Shown here in pieces: positions 35,461 through 48,381 of a stretch of 64,000 nt of DNA (its first letter is position 1; each line of letters begins with the position of its first letter). The DNA lies in contig JAMXBD010000813.1 in the NCBI GenBank assembly GCA_024138025.1, positions 310,001 through 374,000 on the forward strand, given 5' to 3'. This DNA is from Combretum micranthum (Eukaryota > Streptophyta > Magnoliopsida > Myrtales > Combretaceae). The notes under the pieces were generated by a model. It searched no databases and was not told where the DNA came from. It saw nothing but the letters and a program-made list of their open reading frames with translations. Position numbers and translations under genes: made by a program.

Positions 35461-35895
35461 TCATCGAAGCAAGTTAGTTTGGGTTCCTAAGAGAGAGGTT
35501 CTTGTTACATTACTAAAGACGTATCCAAGTTCACATCTCTAGACTTGAAATACCAAGGGAGTATTGCCTTTGGAGATAATCGAAAATCAATCATTCTTAG
35601 TGAATGTAACATTCTCATAAACAAATATTTAATTATTAAAAGTGTGTTGCTTATTGATGGTTTGAAACATAATCTGATTAGTGTAAATCAATTGTGTAAT
35701 AAGGGTTTTAAAGTAACATTTCTTGTCAAAAAGTGTTCTATTGAAAGAATTGATAACAACCAAGCTTATTTTGAAGGGTATAGATAAAGAAATATTTACA
35801 AAATTAATTTAGATGATTTTAAATCATCAAGTGAAACTTGTCTATATTCTCAAAATGACTATAGCTGGCTATGGCATAGAAAATTAGGGCATGCT
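35460..35895 (+). pseudogene. Copia protease remnant and pre-integrase domain
   Basis: The frame shows KLVWVPK, then GSCYITKDVSKFTSLDLKY, then FGDNRKSIILSECN and GLKHNLISVNQLCNKGFKV. The DSGC active-site segment expected between WVPK and the ITKD-type motif is missing, so the protease catalytic Asp looks deleted. The pre-integrase domain ends LWHRKLGHA, where the nested LTR begins. Confidence 0.85.
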
Positions 35896-35935
35896 TGTCA
35901 CGCCCTAAGGGGTATCCCAAATATGGCAGTCCGCT

Positions 35936-35997
35936 GTACACAATACTAAAGCTTAAGAATGACTACCTCGGTCACACAGAGGCTTCATATCATGTAC
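35936..35997 (-). other. Family L U5 two-tier stem-loop, element at 35896
   Basis: Plus-strand GTACACAATACTAAAGCTT faces GAGGCTTCATATCATGTAC. The inner stem is TGAC/GTCA with loop TACCTCG (CGAGGTA in sense). Confidence 0.65.
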
Positions 35998-38080
35998 AAG
36001 GCGTACATCACAACTAAGGGAACGCATCAGAGTAGCGCAATTTACATTGATAATGATTAAATAACAAGGCAAGGAGAATACTTATCATAAACATCACATG
36101 GTAAATTACAATTCTTAAGGGCATATCTCGCTATTGTCTTCCAATCAAAATAAATACACTTCTTAAAATTTCCAAAACACTAACATAGCATACATTACAT
36201 ATAAGGAACCTTACAAAGTAACTTCATCTTACATCCCCAATGCCTTCATAAAAGTTTAACATTCTTCCATAACTTTCTTAACGTCATGATTTTCGATTTA
36301 AGCCACTGGTATACCTATTTCAACAAAAGCTATGAGGGTATAAGCTTACAACTAACTTAATGAGGTATTCATTTTCATTTGCACCATGGTTTCAAACAAG
36401 TTCATTTAAATTTTCACATATACGCTATGCATACAATGCAACAATCACGTGATTTCACAAATATATATAGTTATCCGGAAACCATATGTAGGACGGATTT
36501 ACCCCTCTGTATCAAAGGTTAGGGAATTGTTGATGAAGATCATCGACCTTCTACTGCTAGTTCCCAGGTCCCCACCTAAAGCGTTCGGTTGGCTCGGCTT
36601 CTAACCTAGAGTCACATTTCCCAAGCAATTTGGATTCTCTAGGAAGGAACATGGCTCGTATCCTAACATGATAACAGCCAATCCGACTCTACGCATAGGA
36701 GTAACAGCCTTCCGAAAGAAATGTGACTCGATGGATGCTATGTGTGAGCGTTTTATGTTTCTTAAGCCACAACTTATTAAGGTTTATTAGGGGGTGATCA
36801 ATCAATTTAGCAAACAATAAGCAGTCATATAAGTAAGTAAACAAAACACTTAAACAGGCAATTTGAAGTTGTGATATTCTTAATTCTCATTTCACAAATA
36901 AGCATAGAATCACATATATACATATTCCCAGATTCCCCATACATATCCATTTTTATCTTTCCTTAGTATACTAATGTCACTACTTTACAAGCACAAACAA
37001 GATAACGAAATTAAGAGGAATAACTCACTCATCCATTTCACAATCTTCTTAGTCATAGCAATCCTCATGAAAGGTAACCTCGTATCCTTCGTCACCTATA
37101 TAAAAGAAATACCTAGGATGAGTATTTCGTAGAAAGTCTACTTAAACTTTATAATTATATTTCACTATATTCGTCAAAATCGCATATAATGAAATTCCAA
37201 TTTAAAACGGCCATAACTTGCTCATTTTAACTCGAAATTTCGCATATAATATACCACTTTCTATCTATTCGAAAAGATCTATTCATTTCTAAGGCTATTT
37301 TTGTCATATATGTTCATTTGGGTTCCTATATCATATGATAAAAATTCAAAACGAATATTTCCGAATTTTGTGAAACAATTTTCCAATTCAACTTCTTTCA
37401 AAAATCCTTTAGTAAAAATATAGATATATATATACATATATATGATTGATAAATCCTTTGAGTATATAGATAAGCTCACTTTATATGCAAAAATTCTAAT
37501 GGTAGTATCTCAACAATTTATTTCATAAAACAATTCATTTTGTTAAAACTTAACTTGACAAGTTTCTTTTCAAGTATTTTGAAGAAACTTTATGTTTTCC
37601 TAGGTTATTATAAATGAATATATTCTTATTTTATTTTCCTCATTCATTTTTCCAAAACAAGTAAATTTTCTTTTAACTTTAGTCTTTTATAATTTTTACT
37701 TTTAGTGATAAAAGATCAAAGTTATCAAAAGTTTATTTAGTTGTTGATAACATATTTATAAATTTGTATTTAGAATGGTTTTAGAAAATGGGTCTTTTCT
37801 TTTTATATTTCTTGTTTAAAATATAAGTTCTTATTTTATTAAACTTGGTTTTTTATTTTCTCTATAAATTTTATTTGAAAAGAATCCTCTTTGTTGATAA
37901 AATCCTTTGTTTTTGACCTTATCATACTTATATCTTTGAAAATAAGTTTCTTCTTTACAAACTTGAAAATCATTATTTTTCTAAGTGGGTTTATAACTTT
38001 ATGGGTTGACCTTATCTTAACTTTAAAAACTAGTTTGCTTCTTGGTTTGGTTATAGAGTTGAAAAGAGTTTAATCTTAAG

Positions 38081-38104
38081 TTTTTTTTTTTTTTTTTTTT
38101 TTTT
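38081..38104. repeat. T24 homopolymer
   Basis: Twenty-four T in the U5-like part of the solo LTR; not seen in the other copies. Confidence 0.9.
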
Positions 38105-38443
38105 GTGAAAACTTTGAATACTCACAAATTAACTTAGGTTACCATATTATGAAAAGAAAGTATTTATTTCTTATATTTCCTTGGTAAAACTATCTTCGTT
38201 ATTTAAGAAAACTTTGAGAAAACTTGTATTATTCCATTTCTATGTTGTTAATAATAACTTCATTATTTAATAACAAGTCACATAATAGAAAATTTAGCTT
38301 CAAGGTCCTTTAAAGAAAAATTCTATTTTTAAATTTAGTTGAGACAATATCATTATGTAGATGCATATATTATGAGCATGTAAAATAATAAAAATATGAG
38401 AAAGATACTAGAAGCAAATAATAATAAGCAAGATAATAAAAAT

Positions 38444-38584
38444 ATCAAGTATTGGGAACCTTAGCTTCATCAAGGTATCCCGGGACTAAGAATAGACTAG
38501 TCCCAAAAAGAATAAAAAAAAAGAAAAAGAAAAGGTTGTTTTGACTTGATATGGACAAGTTTAAAACTAGAAATACTAGTCTTC
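38444..38584 (-). other. Four-hairpin cluster, element at 35896
   Basis: Read on the minus strand it has hairpins 1 and 2 slightly worn, GGGACTA/TAGTCCC intact and ACCTTGATGAAGCTAAGGT intact. It lies about 520 nt downstream of the TATA motif. Confidence 0.65.
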
Positions 38585-39103
38585 AAATAGCATGAAATAA
38601 ATAAATTACAAAGCATGAAATTAAATAAATAACAAGTGAGATTATATGTTCTAAAGATTATATATAAATACATAAATATATTTAGTTAGATATGAATAAG
38701 AAATTAGCATAATAACAATAATAAAATCAACATATATATGAACATAATAACAACATAATAAAATTTGAATTTCATGTACAAGAACAAAACATGAACATGT
38801 TATTTTTACTACTTATATGAGTTTCAAAACAACACCATAGTCATGTTAAGTTACATAACATGGGTAAATAAATAAGAATAGGAGTTTTTCCTAAAGTATT
38901 TATGTGGTAGGAAGTAGAAGATGAATATGGAATTATGTTGTTAGTGATATGTGGTAGATAGTTTGTGTATAAGGAAGGATTTTTGTGAAGAATTGGTTTA
39001 AGAGAGTTTTGGTAGAGAGAAGTTTTGGAGAGAGGATTTGTGGAGAGATTTTGGGAGAGTTTTGATCGTGAAGTGAGTTGTGTGAAAGAATAAAGGAGGA
39101 ATT

Positions 39104-39115
39104 GGGTATTTATAG
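39104..39115 (-). promoter_or_regulatory. LTR TATA box, element at 35896
   Basis: Minus-strand CTATAAATACCC about 1.1 kb from the LTR 5' end. Confidence 0.6.
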
Positions 39116-40234
39116 AATTTTGGAGTGAAAAATAGATGTGATTAAATTACTTGAAAAAGAAAATAATTGAGAGTGAAGAGAGAGAGGGGGTGGACAGCAC
39201 TGTGGACAAGCGAGAGAGAAAATTGATTAAAAATTAATTTTAGAAAAAAAGTGTAAGAGAAGTTTAGTAATCTGTAGTGTAGAATTTTTATGAGAAAAAG
39301 AAATTATAAGAAATAGGTATGTAGGTTGTAAGAATAGATAGTAAGAAAAAGTAGAGATAGATGAATAGTAATGAATAGTAGAAAAGTACTATGAATAGTA
39401 GACTAAACAAATAAAATAGGGGTAATTTCTAGTTATCGAAAAGTTCTAAAACTGATATTTTTGGAAACCTTATATTTTTATGATTCTATTGGTATTAACG
39501 GAATATTTTTGTCATCCGATGCATCAGGGCAAGGTTTTTAAAAACTGATCCCGTTTGGATCCGAAGGATACTAAAAATTTGCGAATCTAATATTTTTAAG
39601 CCTCTATATATTATCACGAACTATTATCAATAATTATTTCCCTTTCTTTATTTGGGGCTTAAGAGCGCGGGATTAACGAATCTTAAACACTAGGGTTTGT
39701 TGTAAGCTTTGTTGACTTTTAGGGTTCCAAATTGACTTCCGGTTTTGTCGAGTTATTCATATGATTATAAAATTTTGGGGTTTTGTCCATATTATATTTT
39801 TAGTTCAGTGTTTATGGTTTATTTCATTTTATTTGTGGTTATTTAATATTTCTCAGTTCTCTGGATTGTTTAACTGAGTCTAGGGTTATGGGTTGACTCA
39901 GTTTGACTTTTGATGAAAATTAAAATTTTTTATTCTAAAATTCACTGAAGGATTTAAGATATTGTTGTCGAGCATTATTTGGATGTATCGTCTTGATTTG
40001 CATTTTAGGAATTAGATAGATGATTTGATTGGTGTACGGATATTGAATCGATCGATAGTTAGATATTCTGTTTTGTTTTGAGGGTTCTCTTTTTCTCAAG
40101 ATTAATAATTCTCGTGTTTGACTTTATTTAGAATTAGGTTTTAAGTTGGTTCGATTTTTAAGGTTTTGGTTTTGGTATTAGACTTTTAGAATTATTTTAT
40201 AAGAATTATGAAAATTTCAGGGGTTTACAATGCT

Positions 40235-41369
40235 AGCATGGATGTTATTTCAAAACTTGTTAAAAAGAATCTAGTCAAAGTTTTACCAAAGATGAATTTT
40301 CAAAAGGAGAATATTTGTCAAGCATGTCAATAAAGAAAGTAAAGTAAGGCTTCTTTTAAGTCTAAGGATGTTGTTTCCACTACTAGACCATTAGAACTAT
40401 TATATATGGACTTATTTAGTCCTACTCAAAATTTATGTTTGGGAGGCGAGAAATACACCATGGTTATTGCTAATGACTTTACTAATATACATGGACTTTC
40501 TTCCTTACATCTAAAGATCAAACAAATCATGTCTGTTTTAGATATTGCAATAAAGTCTAAAATGAAAAATGTCTTAATATTATATATATTCGAAGTGATC
40601 ATGGGGGAGGATTTGAAAATTATGAAATGAATAATTTTTATAGTAAATATGGCATTGAACATACTCTTTCAGCACCTAAAACTCCTCAACAAACTGGTGT
40701 AGCCGAAAAAAAAAACTTCAATTAAAATGGCTAGAACCATGTTGTATGAAAACAATTTACCAAAATAATTTTAGGCTGAACGTGTAAATACTGCTTGTGA
40801 TATATCAAATAGAGTTTTTATCAAAACAATTTTCAACGAAACACCTATGAGGTTAACATATCTTATTTTCATCATTTTGGCACCAAATGTTACATTCTAA
40901 ACAATGGAAAAGAACAATTGGCAAAATTTAGTACGAAAAGTGATGAGGAATCTTTTTCAATTATTTTTTGACAAGTAAGACAAATAGATTGTATAATAAA
41001 AGAACATTAGTTGTTAAAGAATCTATACATGTTACTTTTGATGATTCTTTGCCTAATTTATGCTCAAATGACAGTGAACATAAAATGTGTGTTGTGCATG
41101 AATCAAATATTTCTAATCTTCCAAAGAATAGAAATATGTAAAATCACATCCAAAATATCTAATTATTGGAGAACCTTCTAATAAAGTACAAACAAGATCA
41201 TCTTTAAGGAACATTAGTAATCTTGTTTTTCTATCACAAACCGAGCATTAAAATATGGAAAAAGCTTTAAAAGATGAATTTTGGATAAATGCTATGCAAG
41301 AAAATTTAAACCAGTTAACAAGAAATGATGTTTGAAAATTGGTTCCTAAACCTGAAAGTAGACATATAA
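40235..41369 (+). pseudogene. Copia integrase
   Basis: It continues from 35895 with the pre-integrase tail (SKLVKKNLVKVLP, CQACQ). The core follows: LLYMDLFSPT with the first catalytic Asp, LGGEKYTMVIANDF, then in another frame a RSDHGG segment with the second Asp, and PQQTGVAEKKN with the catalytic Glu. Stops occur after CQACQ and after KIMK. The later part is degraded up to the RT start. Confidence 0.88.
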
Positions 41370-41652
41370 TTGGAACCAAATGGGTATATTAAAAATAAGC
41401 TTGATGAATTTGGTATAATAACAAGAAATAAGGCTAAATTAGTTGCTAAAGGCTATAATCAAGAAGAATGGATAGATTTTAATGAGACCTTTGTCCCGGT
41501 TGCTATAATAGAATCTATAAGAATATTTTTAGCATTTGCTGCATTTAAGAATTTTACTGTTTTTCAAATAGATGTCAAAAGTGCTTTTTTAAATGGTTTT
41601 ATAAATGAAAATGTCTATGTAGAGGAACCACCAGGTTTTGAAAATAATGAAT
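41370..41652 (+). pseudogene. Copia reverse transcriptase, upstream part
   Basis: It encodes KAKLVAKGYNQEEWIDFNET, FVPVAIIESIRIFLAFAA and FQIDVKSAFLNGFINENVYV, then EEPPGFEN, the copia RT fingers and palm start with the first catalytic Asp in IDVKSAFL. The nested stack interrupts it after N-E; reading resumes at 56991. Confidence 0.92.
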
Positions 41653-42863
41653 TGCCACGCCCCGAAGGGTACCCTAAACGTAGCAGTCCGCCACATATGT
41701 AAGCCCCTAGATTTTTCGATAATATAAGAAAACCCTAGAACCGGAAGTCAAACCGGAACCCTAAAATTAACCTAGTTCTATGTTTAGTCTAGTGAACCTA
41801 GATTCGGCAATCCCGTGTTCTTAAATCCTAGAAAACGAAATTAAGATAATTATGGAATATGGTTCGTAATAATATAGGAAAGCTTAAAAATATCAGATTC
41901 GTAATTTTCTAGTGTCCTTCGGATCCAAACGGGATCAGTTTTCAAAAACCATGCCCTGGTACCGAATAGTGAAAATCTTCCGACAACACCAATAGATTCG
42001 TAAAAATATAAGGTTTTTAAAAATATCAGTTTTAGAATTTTTCGGTAATTAAAAATATCAGATATAGACCGTTTACGTGTATTTTCTTTACTATCGGTAT
42101 TTTAATTGTCTAGTCTACTATTCATAGTACTTTTCTACTATTCATTGCTATTCATCTATCTCTACTTTTTCTTACACTCTATTCTTATACACTACCATAC
42201 ATATACCTTACAATTTACCTTCTCCATACAACTTTAATCACATCATACTTTACACATTACTTTTTTTATTACAAAATAAATTAATTCTCCCCCCTACAAG
42301 CTAGAACCGGCGCCCCCTCTCTCCAATCATCCAATTTTAATTTTATTTTTCAATTTATTTAATTATATCTAATTTCTACTCCAAAACTCTATAATATCCC
42401 ATTCCTCCTTCATTCTTTCACACAATTCGTTTCCCTACAAAAACTCTACCAAAATCACTCGATAAAATCTCTATCAAATACTCTCCCAAAATCCTCTCTT
42501 CTCTCCATAAAACCATCTCCCACATATTCTACAAACCATTCCATTCCTCTTCTACAAACACATAAACCTTAGTAAAGATCTATCTTATTCATTCATCATG
42601 TTCATACAACTTAGCATAAGCTAGTGTATTTTCATAAACACATGAAGTTAAAGAAGCAACAATATGTTCATGTTTGTTTTTGTTCATGTTTTTATTCTCT
42701 TCTTTATTTATTATTAGTGTTTTTTTGTTATTGATAATTACTATTTGTTTCTAATCTAACTATATAAAGTATTAGTATATATGTATATATTTATTTAGAA
42801 GAAAAGCTCATTTGTTATTTATTTACTTGCAAGTTATACAATTTATTTATTTCATGTTATTAT

Positions 42864-42998
42864 TAAGACTAGTCTTTCTAGTCTTAGACTTATCCATATC
42901 AAGTCAAAACAATTTTCTCTCTTTGCTTTTCTTTTGAAGACTAGTCTATTTTTAGTCCCGGGATACCTTGACGAAGCTAAGGTTCCCAACACTTGACT
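42864..42998 (+). other. Four-hairpin cluster, LTR B
   Basis: AAGACTAG/CTAGTCTT, GACTT/AAGTC, a third hairpin weakened to AGACTA/TAGTCC, and ACCTTGACGAAGCTAAGGT, ending CACTTGAC. Confidence 0.65.
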
Positions 42999-44849
42999 TA
43001 CTTTTATGCTCATATATAAGTTATCTTATTATGTTGTTTTTTATTATATTTCTCATAGTTACATATTCTCATTCATGCATAAACATGTTGTTATTGTCTC
43101 AATCATAATGAAAAATGAGTTTTCTTAAGTAATAAAAATAAGAACTCTCTTTAAAAATAAATTTTGTCACATAAGAAATTATTTTCCATAAAGACTTAAA
43201 GTTTTATCTTAATATATATTTTTAAGTTTAGCTCAAGTTTTAGTAATAATACTATATTGTATTTTATCAATGAAAATAAAATTTTCACAAACTCTCTTTT
43301 AAACCAATAAAATAATAAAGTTTCTTTAAACTTAATTCTTGATTTAACCATGAGTTTTCTTAAACTCATTTATCAAAGTTTTCTATCAACACTCTAAAAT
43401 AGTAAAGTCTAGATAATTTTTTCAAAATTAACTTATAAGATCATTGGTACTATTCTTTTAAAGTGGATCTAACTTTAGAAATGCCTTAGAACATATAACC
43501 ATGAAGTATTTAGAAAAACTATGTTTTCCAAACCATTAGAAATAAAGTTATGGGAATCTTAAAAGATTAAAATTTTTTTTTTGAAAATGTAATTATTCTC
43601 AAAATTAAGAAATAAAGTTAAAAGAAAAAAATACTTACTAATAAATTTTCCAAATAAAACTAAAAAGGAGATTTTCAAGTCTTAGCTTTTCTCACTTTCA
43701 AGACACATTATTTTACAAGATCATTGTTGAGACAACACTACTAAATTCATGCATATGGTTTGAGTCTATATATATATGTATTCAAAGGATTTTTCAACCA
43801 TACAATTATCTTTATTTTTACAAAATCTCTTGAATGAAGAAAAGTTTGAAACTTAAGTTTTGAAATTGGAATTTTCGTATCAAATATGTGCGTTACTATT
43901 CTGTGACCCAAATAAGTTCTTTTGATAAAAATAACCTTAGAAATGGATAGATCTTTTCGAGTAGGTAGAAATCGATATATAATATGTGAAATTCCGAGTT
44001 AAAATGAGCAAGTTATGGCCATTTTGTAAGCCTTGGAAAATTTCAGTAAATAGTTCTAAAGAGGAACTTTGAAAATAAATCCCTAAAAGTCACTCCGAAT
44101 TAAAACAGAAACTTTGATAAGTCCCAAACTCGAACGAATCCGGAAATTTCTAAATCATGAGAAAAATAAGAAGCGTTAGAAATAAAATGGCAACTTAATA
44201 TACTTCCATTCTGAGAACCTCTCCACACAAATTCTATATTTAACTCCAACTTATAGATTCGGATAAAATAGAGCCCTAGGACAGATTTCTAAGAAGTAAA
44301 TAGCGATTAACCACAGGGAATAAAACTCAACCCAAAGAATTCCGAGAACATTGTGAGATATTAAATTCTTATAAAAATCGACCTTAAAGTAATCTCACCA
44401 ATCAGATACGTCATGAAGGTATAAAATATCCGTTTCCAATCTTGCGAAGGTGTGAGCCGAAGGTCAACCGAAAAACCTAAGTCCCTGAATCTCCCAAGAA
44501 TCTCTGTAGTATGGGTCCAACATTCCGTGTTCCTAAACCAAGGAGTCAGAATATGAGACAAGGGTGTAATTGGTTCGTATTAGGCCTAGGATGCTTGAAG
44601 GGGGTGAGACCAACGGGGTTTCGACCTATTCCAATCCGGCCAAGTGCCACTTCGAAAAGTGCGCCCTGGGAGTTGGGAATGTTAGTGAATATGTTATTAA
44701 TGCCGTTAGATTCATATTTCTATAAGGATCTTTAAATTATTAGTTCTTCAAATTTTCAAATGGCTAGAAGTATGCGAAGTTTGCAAATTTAGTTGTATTT
44801 CATTACTACCGGAATTTAGTGAGTTTTCCGGTACGATTCATTACTTTTA

Positions 44850-44878
44850 TTATTATTATTTATTATTATTTATTATTA

Positions 44879-44912
<34 letters not shown>

Positions 44913-44922
44913 TATAAGTATA
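44850..44922. repeat. (ATT)n microsatellite in LTR C
   Basis: Interrupted ATT/TTA units over about 70 bp. Confidence 0.95.
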
Positions 44923-45521
44923 CCCTAATTCTCCGGTAATCGGACGAACTTCGAAACCGGAGAACGAAACCTATATCGGTCTGGTTCCAGCTTAGTGAGA
45001 GGAGCTTAGAAACCCTAGATCCGGCTTTCCTTCGGTTTCATAATAAAAGAAATTTTATAAAGTAAATGAAGTTGAATTATTGTTCTAAAGTATATTTTAG
45101 ACCTTTGAAAGTTTTAAATTCGGGAATTTTTCACTTCCGGGCCTTCCCGAGCTCAATTACGGAAAAGCGTGCCCCGAACCACGGATTCAGAAAAATGTTT
45201 CGGAATATTCATTAGACCCGTAATTTTATAAGGATTCCAAAAATATCAATTTTATAATTTTCGAGCTATAAAAATTACAGTTATAGCTTTTCCCGTGTTT
45301 TCGTTACAACCGGTAAAGTGGATGTCTTGTCTACTATTCACAAGTACAACCTACACTACACACTACTCATACCCTATTCTTACATCCTTACAACTACTCA
45401 ATTATATTTTCTTTCCAAGAAATTTTTGTCCCCTATTAAATTATCACTTTTATTACATTTTATTACACAATTTCAAATTTATCAAATTTCAACACACACA
45501 CACATACACAACCCCCAAGTG

Positions 45522-45522
<1 letters not shown>

Positions 45523-45550
<28 letters not shown>
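45523..45550 (+). repeat. C28 homopolymer upstream of the LTR C TATA box
   Basis: Twenty-eight C in sense orientation about 60 bp upstream of a TATATAAGC motif. The complementary G tract could form a quadruplex. Element 3 has a 16-nt version. Confidence 0.9.
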
Positions 45551-45552
<2 letters not shown>

Positions 45553-47621
45553 TTTCCCTCTCCATTGATTTATTTTAACTCAATTTTATTAACTAAAACC
45601 CTAAGTCACTTCATATATAAGCATATTTTTCTCTCTCTCTCTCTCATTTCTTCTTGTTTCCAATTTTTACAAGAGTAAAAACTCTCTCCTTTCACCCCCT
45701 CACCCCTCCCCTTGTGCCGTGAGCCCCTCTCCCCTTCCTCACACATTTTCAACTTGTTTCTTCTCTTTTCCTCCTTCAAGACTCCATTGGTATGTATATT
45801 TAAGCTTTGATCCTTCCTAATCTTGTAATGGCAAGATCATTCTTGTGTGTTTTCTCATTTAAATCCCAATGAGCATGAGCAAGGGACATGAAAACACTAC
45901 TACAAGAATCTCAAGCCATCACAAGAAGTGGATCTAGTATTTGGAAGAGTTTTGGTTGAAAAATCATCTTGTTCATGCATGTAAAGTAGAGATCTTGCAT
46001 ATATATTAATGTTCATGCCATGAGATCCATGATTCATGCATTATATATAGTAGATCTAAAGTTTAGACATCCACAACTCCATGTACATGTATGATCATAG
46101 AGTTATTTTTATTTCCATGCATTGATGATCATAAAAATGTAGTCTTGTATATGTATAGAGATGTTAGATAGTAGATATTCATATATAGAAGGCAAGAACA
46201 TTGAAAAAGGAAGGACTTTGTCAAATATGAAATGTTGAAAATTCGGATGAAATGGAAACCCTACTTTAAACCACCAAAATCACTTTTGAACTCATATTTC
46301 ATATGAAAAAAAGGGTATGTGTAGTAGTATCTTGAAAGAATGATTTTCATAAGTTTGGATGAGTTTAGGCATGATAGGAATGTAAAACAAGTGGTGGAGT
46401 TAGAATGAAAAATATTGATATGTGGATCAATAGTCAAATTCGTAACTTAGGTTCATGCCTACAAGAACTCTTAGTATCTAAGTCTAAATAGGATGTTTTA
46501 TACCAAATGAAGTCCTTGGATAGTATATATATTGGAGCTTCAATTTTTACTTCATTAGACAAGTTTTTCCATAAGAAAAATGCAAGAAAATAAAATTTCA
46601 AAAATTCGGATTTTTACAAAAAGCTTGTTTAAAGACATGTTTACCAAATGAAAAATGGGAATTTTTATGCATGAATGAAGGCCATGATTAATATAGACTT
46701 TGAGAACTTATTTTCATTTAGATAACAAGTGAATTACAAGATTAAAAGTCAAAGAAACCCTAAGGAGTGTAAAGTGGAAGAATAGCTTCTTAGAAATAAC
46801 CTTTATGGAGTTTTCTAACACTTAGGAGTTCATAAGAGTTTATTATCACAAAATCGTCATGACCATGCATATATTGATTTCACTACATGGAATTCATGCT
46901 AGGAATTCATTTCCATACCAATCATCTATGAATCATTAACTAAGAACATTTTATCAAAAGCAAAACAAATTTTCGGAATGGAGAAAGTGACCGAACAGAA
47001 CTGATCCCACTGTTCCGTGACTTTACTATTTTCAAAACTTGAATTTAATATTAGAAATAGATATATCTTCCAAAGTAGATAGAGATCGATATAAAATTTG
47101 CGAAATTCCAAGTTAAAATGACCAAGTTATGGCCGTTTTAAGTTGGAACTTCCGCAAATAGAGAGAATTCCGATTTTGTGTAGTTTAGATACCTACCTTG
47201 AATTAGTTTAGGGATGAGATTCTTATTAGGCTATTCTTATTTGGTACGATCCCGAGCACGATGATACCGTATCACCCGACCACCGTTATTAAGACCGGCG
47301 TACCATGGCCGAGTGAGTTCCTCTTCTATTTCAATTATTGCTTGTGATTGTAATGATAGTCGCACTAGTTGCTAGGTAAAGATAAAAAGAATGATTATAT
47401 GATGGGGTTAGTTCGGATTATGATTGTCTATTGTTGATATGTGAAATTGAACTTAAGGAATATCGAAACCGGGTGATAAGTTATTGCTTGTGTAGAGACG
47501 GGTTAGAATTGATTGTCTGCGAACATTGCTTGGCCACCTAAAAGAATTGGATTAATCTATTGTTGGACCTCAATTATAAATGAACTCATCCACATCACGA
47601 TGGGGATGGAGCATTAGCATT

Positions 47622-47772
47622 TGTTGGTTTTTTGTGATCCATAAAACGAATACTTGTTGGTTAATCGTGATCCATAAAAAGAATACTTGTTGGTTAATCG
47701 TGATCCATAAAACGAATACTTGTTGGTTAATCGTGATCCATAAAACGAATTATTGTCAGTTGACCGTGAGCT
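47622..47772 (+). repeat. 33-bp tandem repeat in LTR C
   Basis: About four units of TGTTGGTTAATCGTGATCC plus ATAAAACGAATACT. They sit in the slot just before the GGAGGGCGCAAGTCCATCC box and the CATATGA hairpin. The 33-bp period keeps open frames on both strands, which explains apparent repeat proteins here. Confidence 0.93.
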
Positions 47773-48317
47773 TAAACGGCGTCGTACCGCAGGATTCGTT
47801 AATCTGCTAACCCGGGATGGAGGGCGCAAGTCCATCCACATATGATTTCCGGCTAGTCATATGTTTGCTGAACTCATTAGTTTGTTGCATTTCACTTGGT
47901 TGATAAATTACTTGCTTGAATGTTTGTATTAATTGTGATTCGGAAGTTCTCACTCACTAAGCTAGTGTAGCTTATACCCCAATAGTTTCCTGTTGCAGTA
48001 TGAATACCTGTGGCTATCTCCGAGGACCAGTGGACACCAGGTACAGCTCTTAGATACTAAGGAGCTTTTGTTGGGCCGGGGGCTTAGAGATTAGTATCGG
48101 CCTCTAATTCTATTCCTCGAACCGGTATTTAAAGGATAATACAAGGAATTTGTGGACTTGAGAAATTGTAGCTTCTGTTATCGGGGGTATGCCCCCTAGT
48201 TCATGTAATAGAATAACTCTCTGTAAGACGGTCATGATTTACGTTCTTGCTGCTATGTGTGTCTCCTTAAGCTACTACGAAGCAAAGTATGGTCTATAAA
48301 TGTTGAGAGCGAGCCTT

Positions 48318-48381
48318 ACACCCGATGTTCAAACTCATGGAAAGACTAAGGTTGTCTTACTTGAGTTTAAATGTTAAGTGT
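48318..48381 (+). other. Family L U5 two-tier stem-loop, LTR C
   Basis: Near the base of the inner tier AAACTCA pairs with TGAGTTT (other copies have AAAGCTT/AAGCTTT). The inner stem is AAGAC/GTCTT with loop TAAGGTT (others ATGAC/GTCAT). Both are paired changes. Confidence 0.75.

Larger units (their letters stand above)
35896..40229 (-). mobile_element. Family L solo LTR in copia pre-integrase region
   Basis: Sense (minus) direction: TGTAAACCCC at 40229 to GGGCGTGACA at 35896. Exact ATGCT duplications lie at 35891-35895 and 40230-40234. Removing it restores copia codons for H-A-S-M-D, which fixes both ends to the base. The TATAAATACCC motif is at about 39104-39115, the hairpin cluster at 38444-38584 and the U5 stem-loop at 35936-35997. 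Length 4334 bp, no coding sequence and no terminal direct repeats. Confidence 0.96.

Noticed and set aside
45295..45678. Proline-run proteins around the C28 tract
   Set aside because: They arise from translating homopolymer C in the U3/promoter part of LTR C; no domain and no support in sister copies.
47580..47841. Repeat-containing proteins on both strands, and a CRISPR-like look
   Set aside because: The 33-bp units are contiguous, without spacers, and 33 is a multiple of three, so both strands stay open. It is a simple tandem repeat in an LTR.
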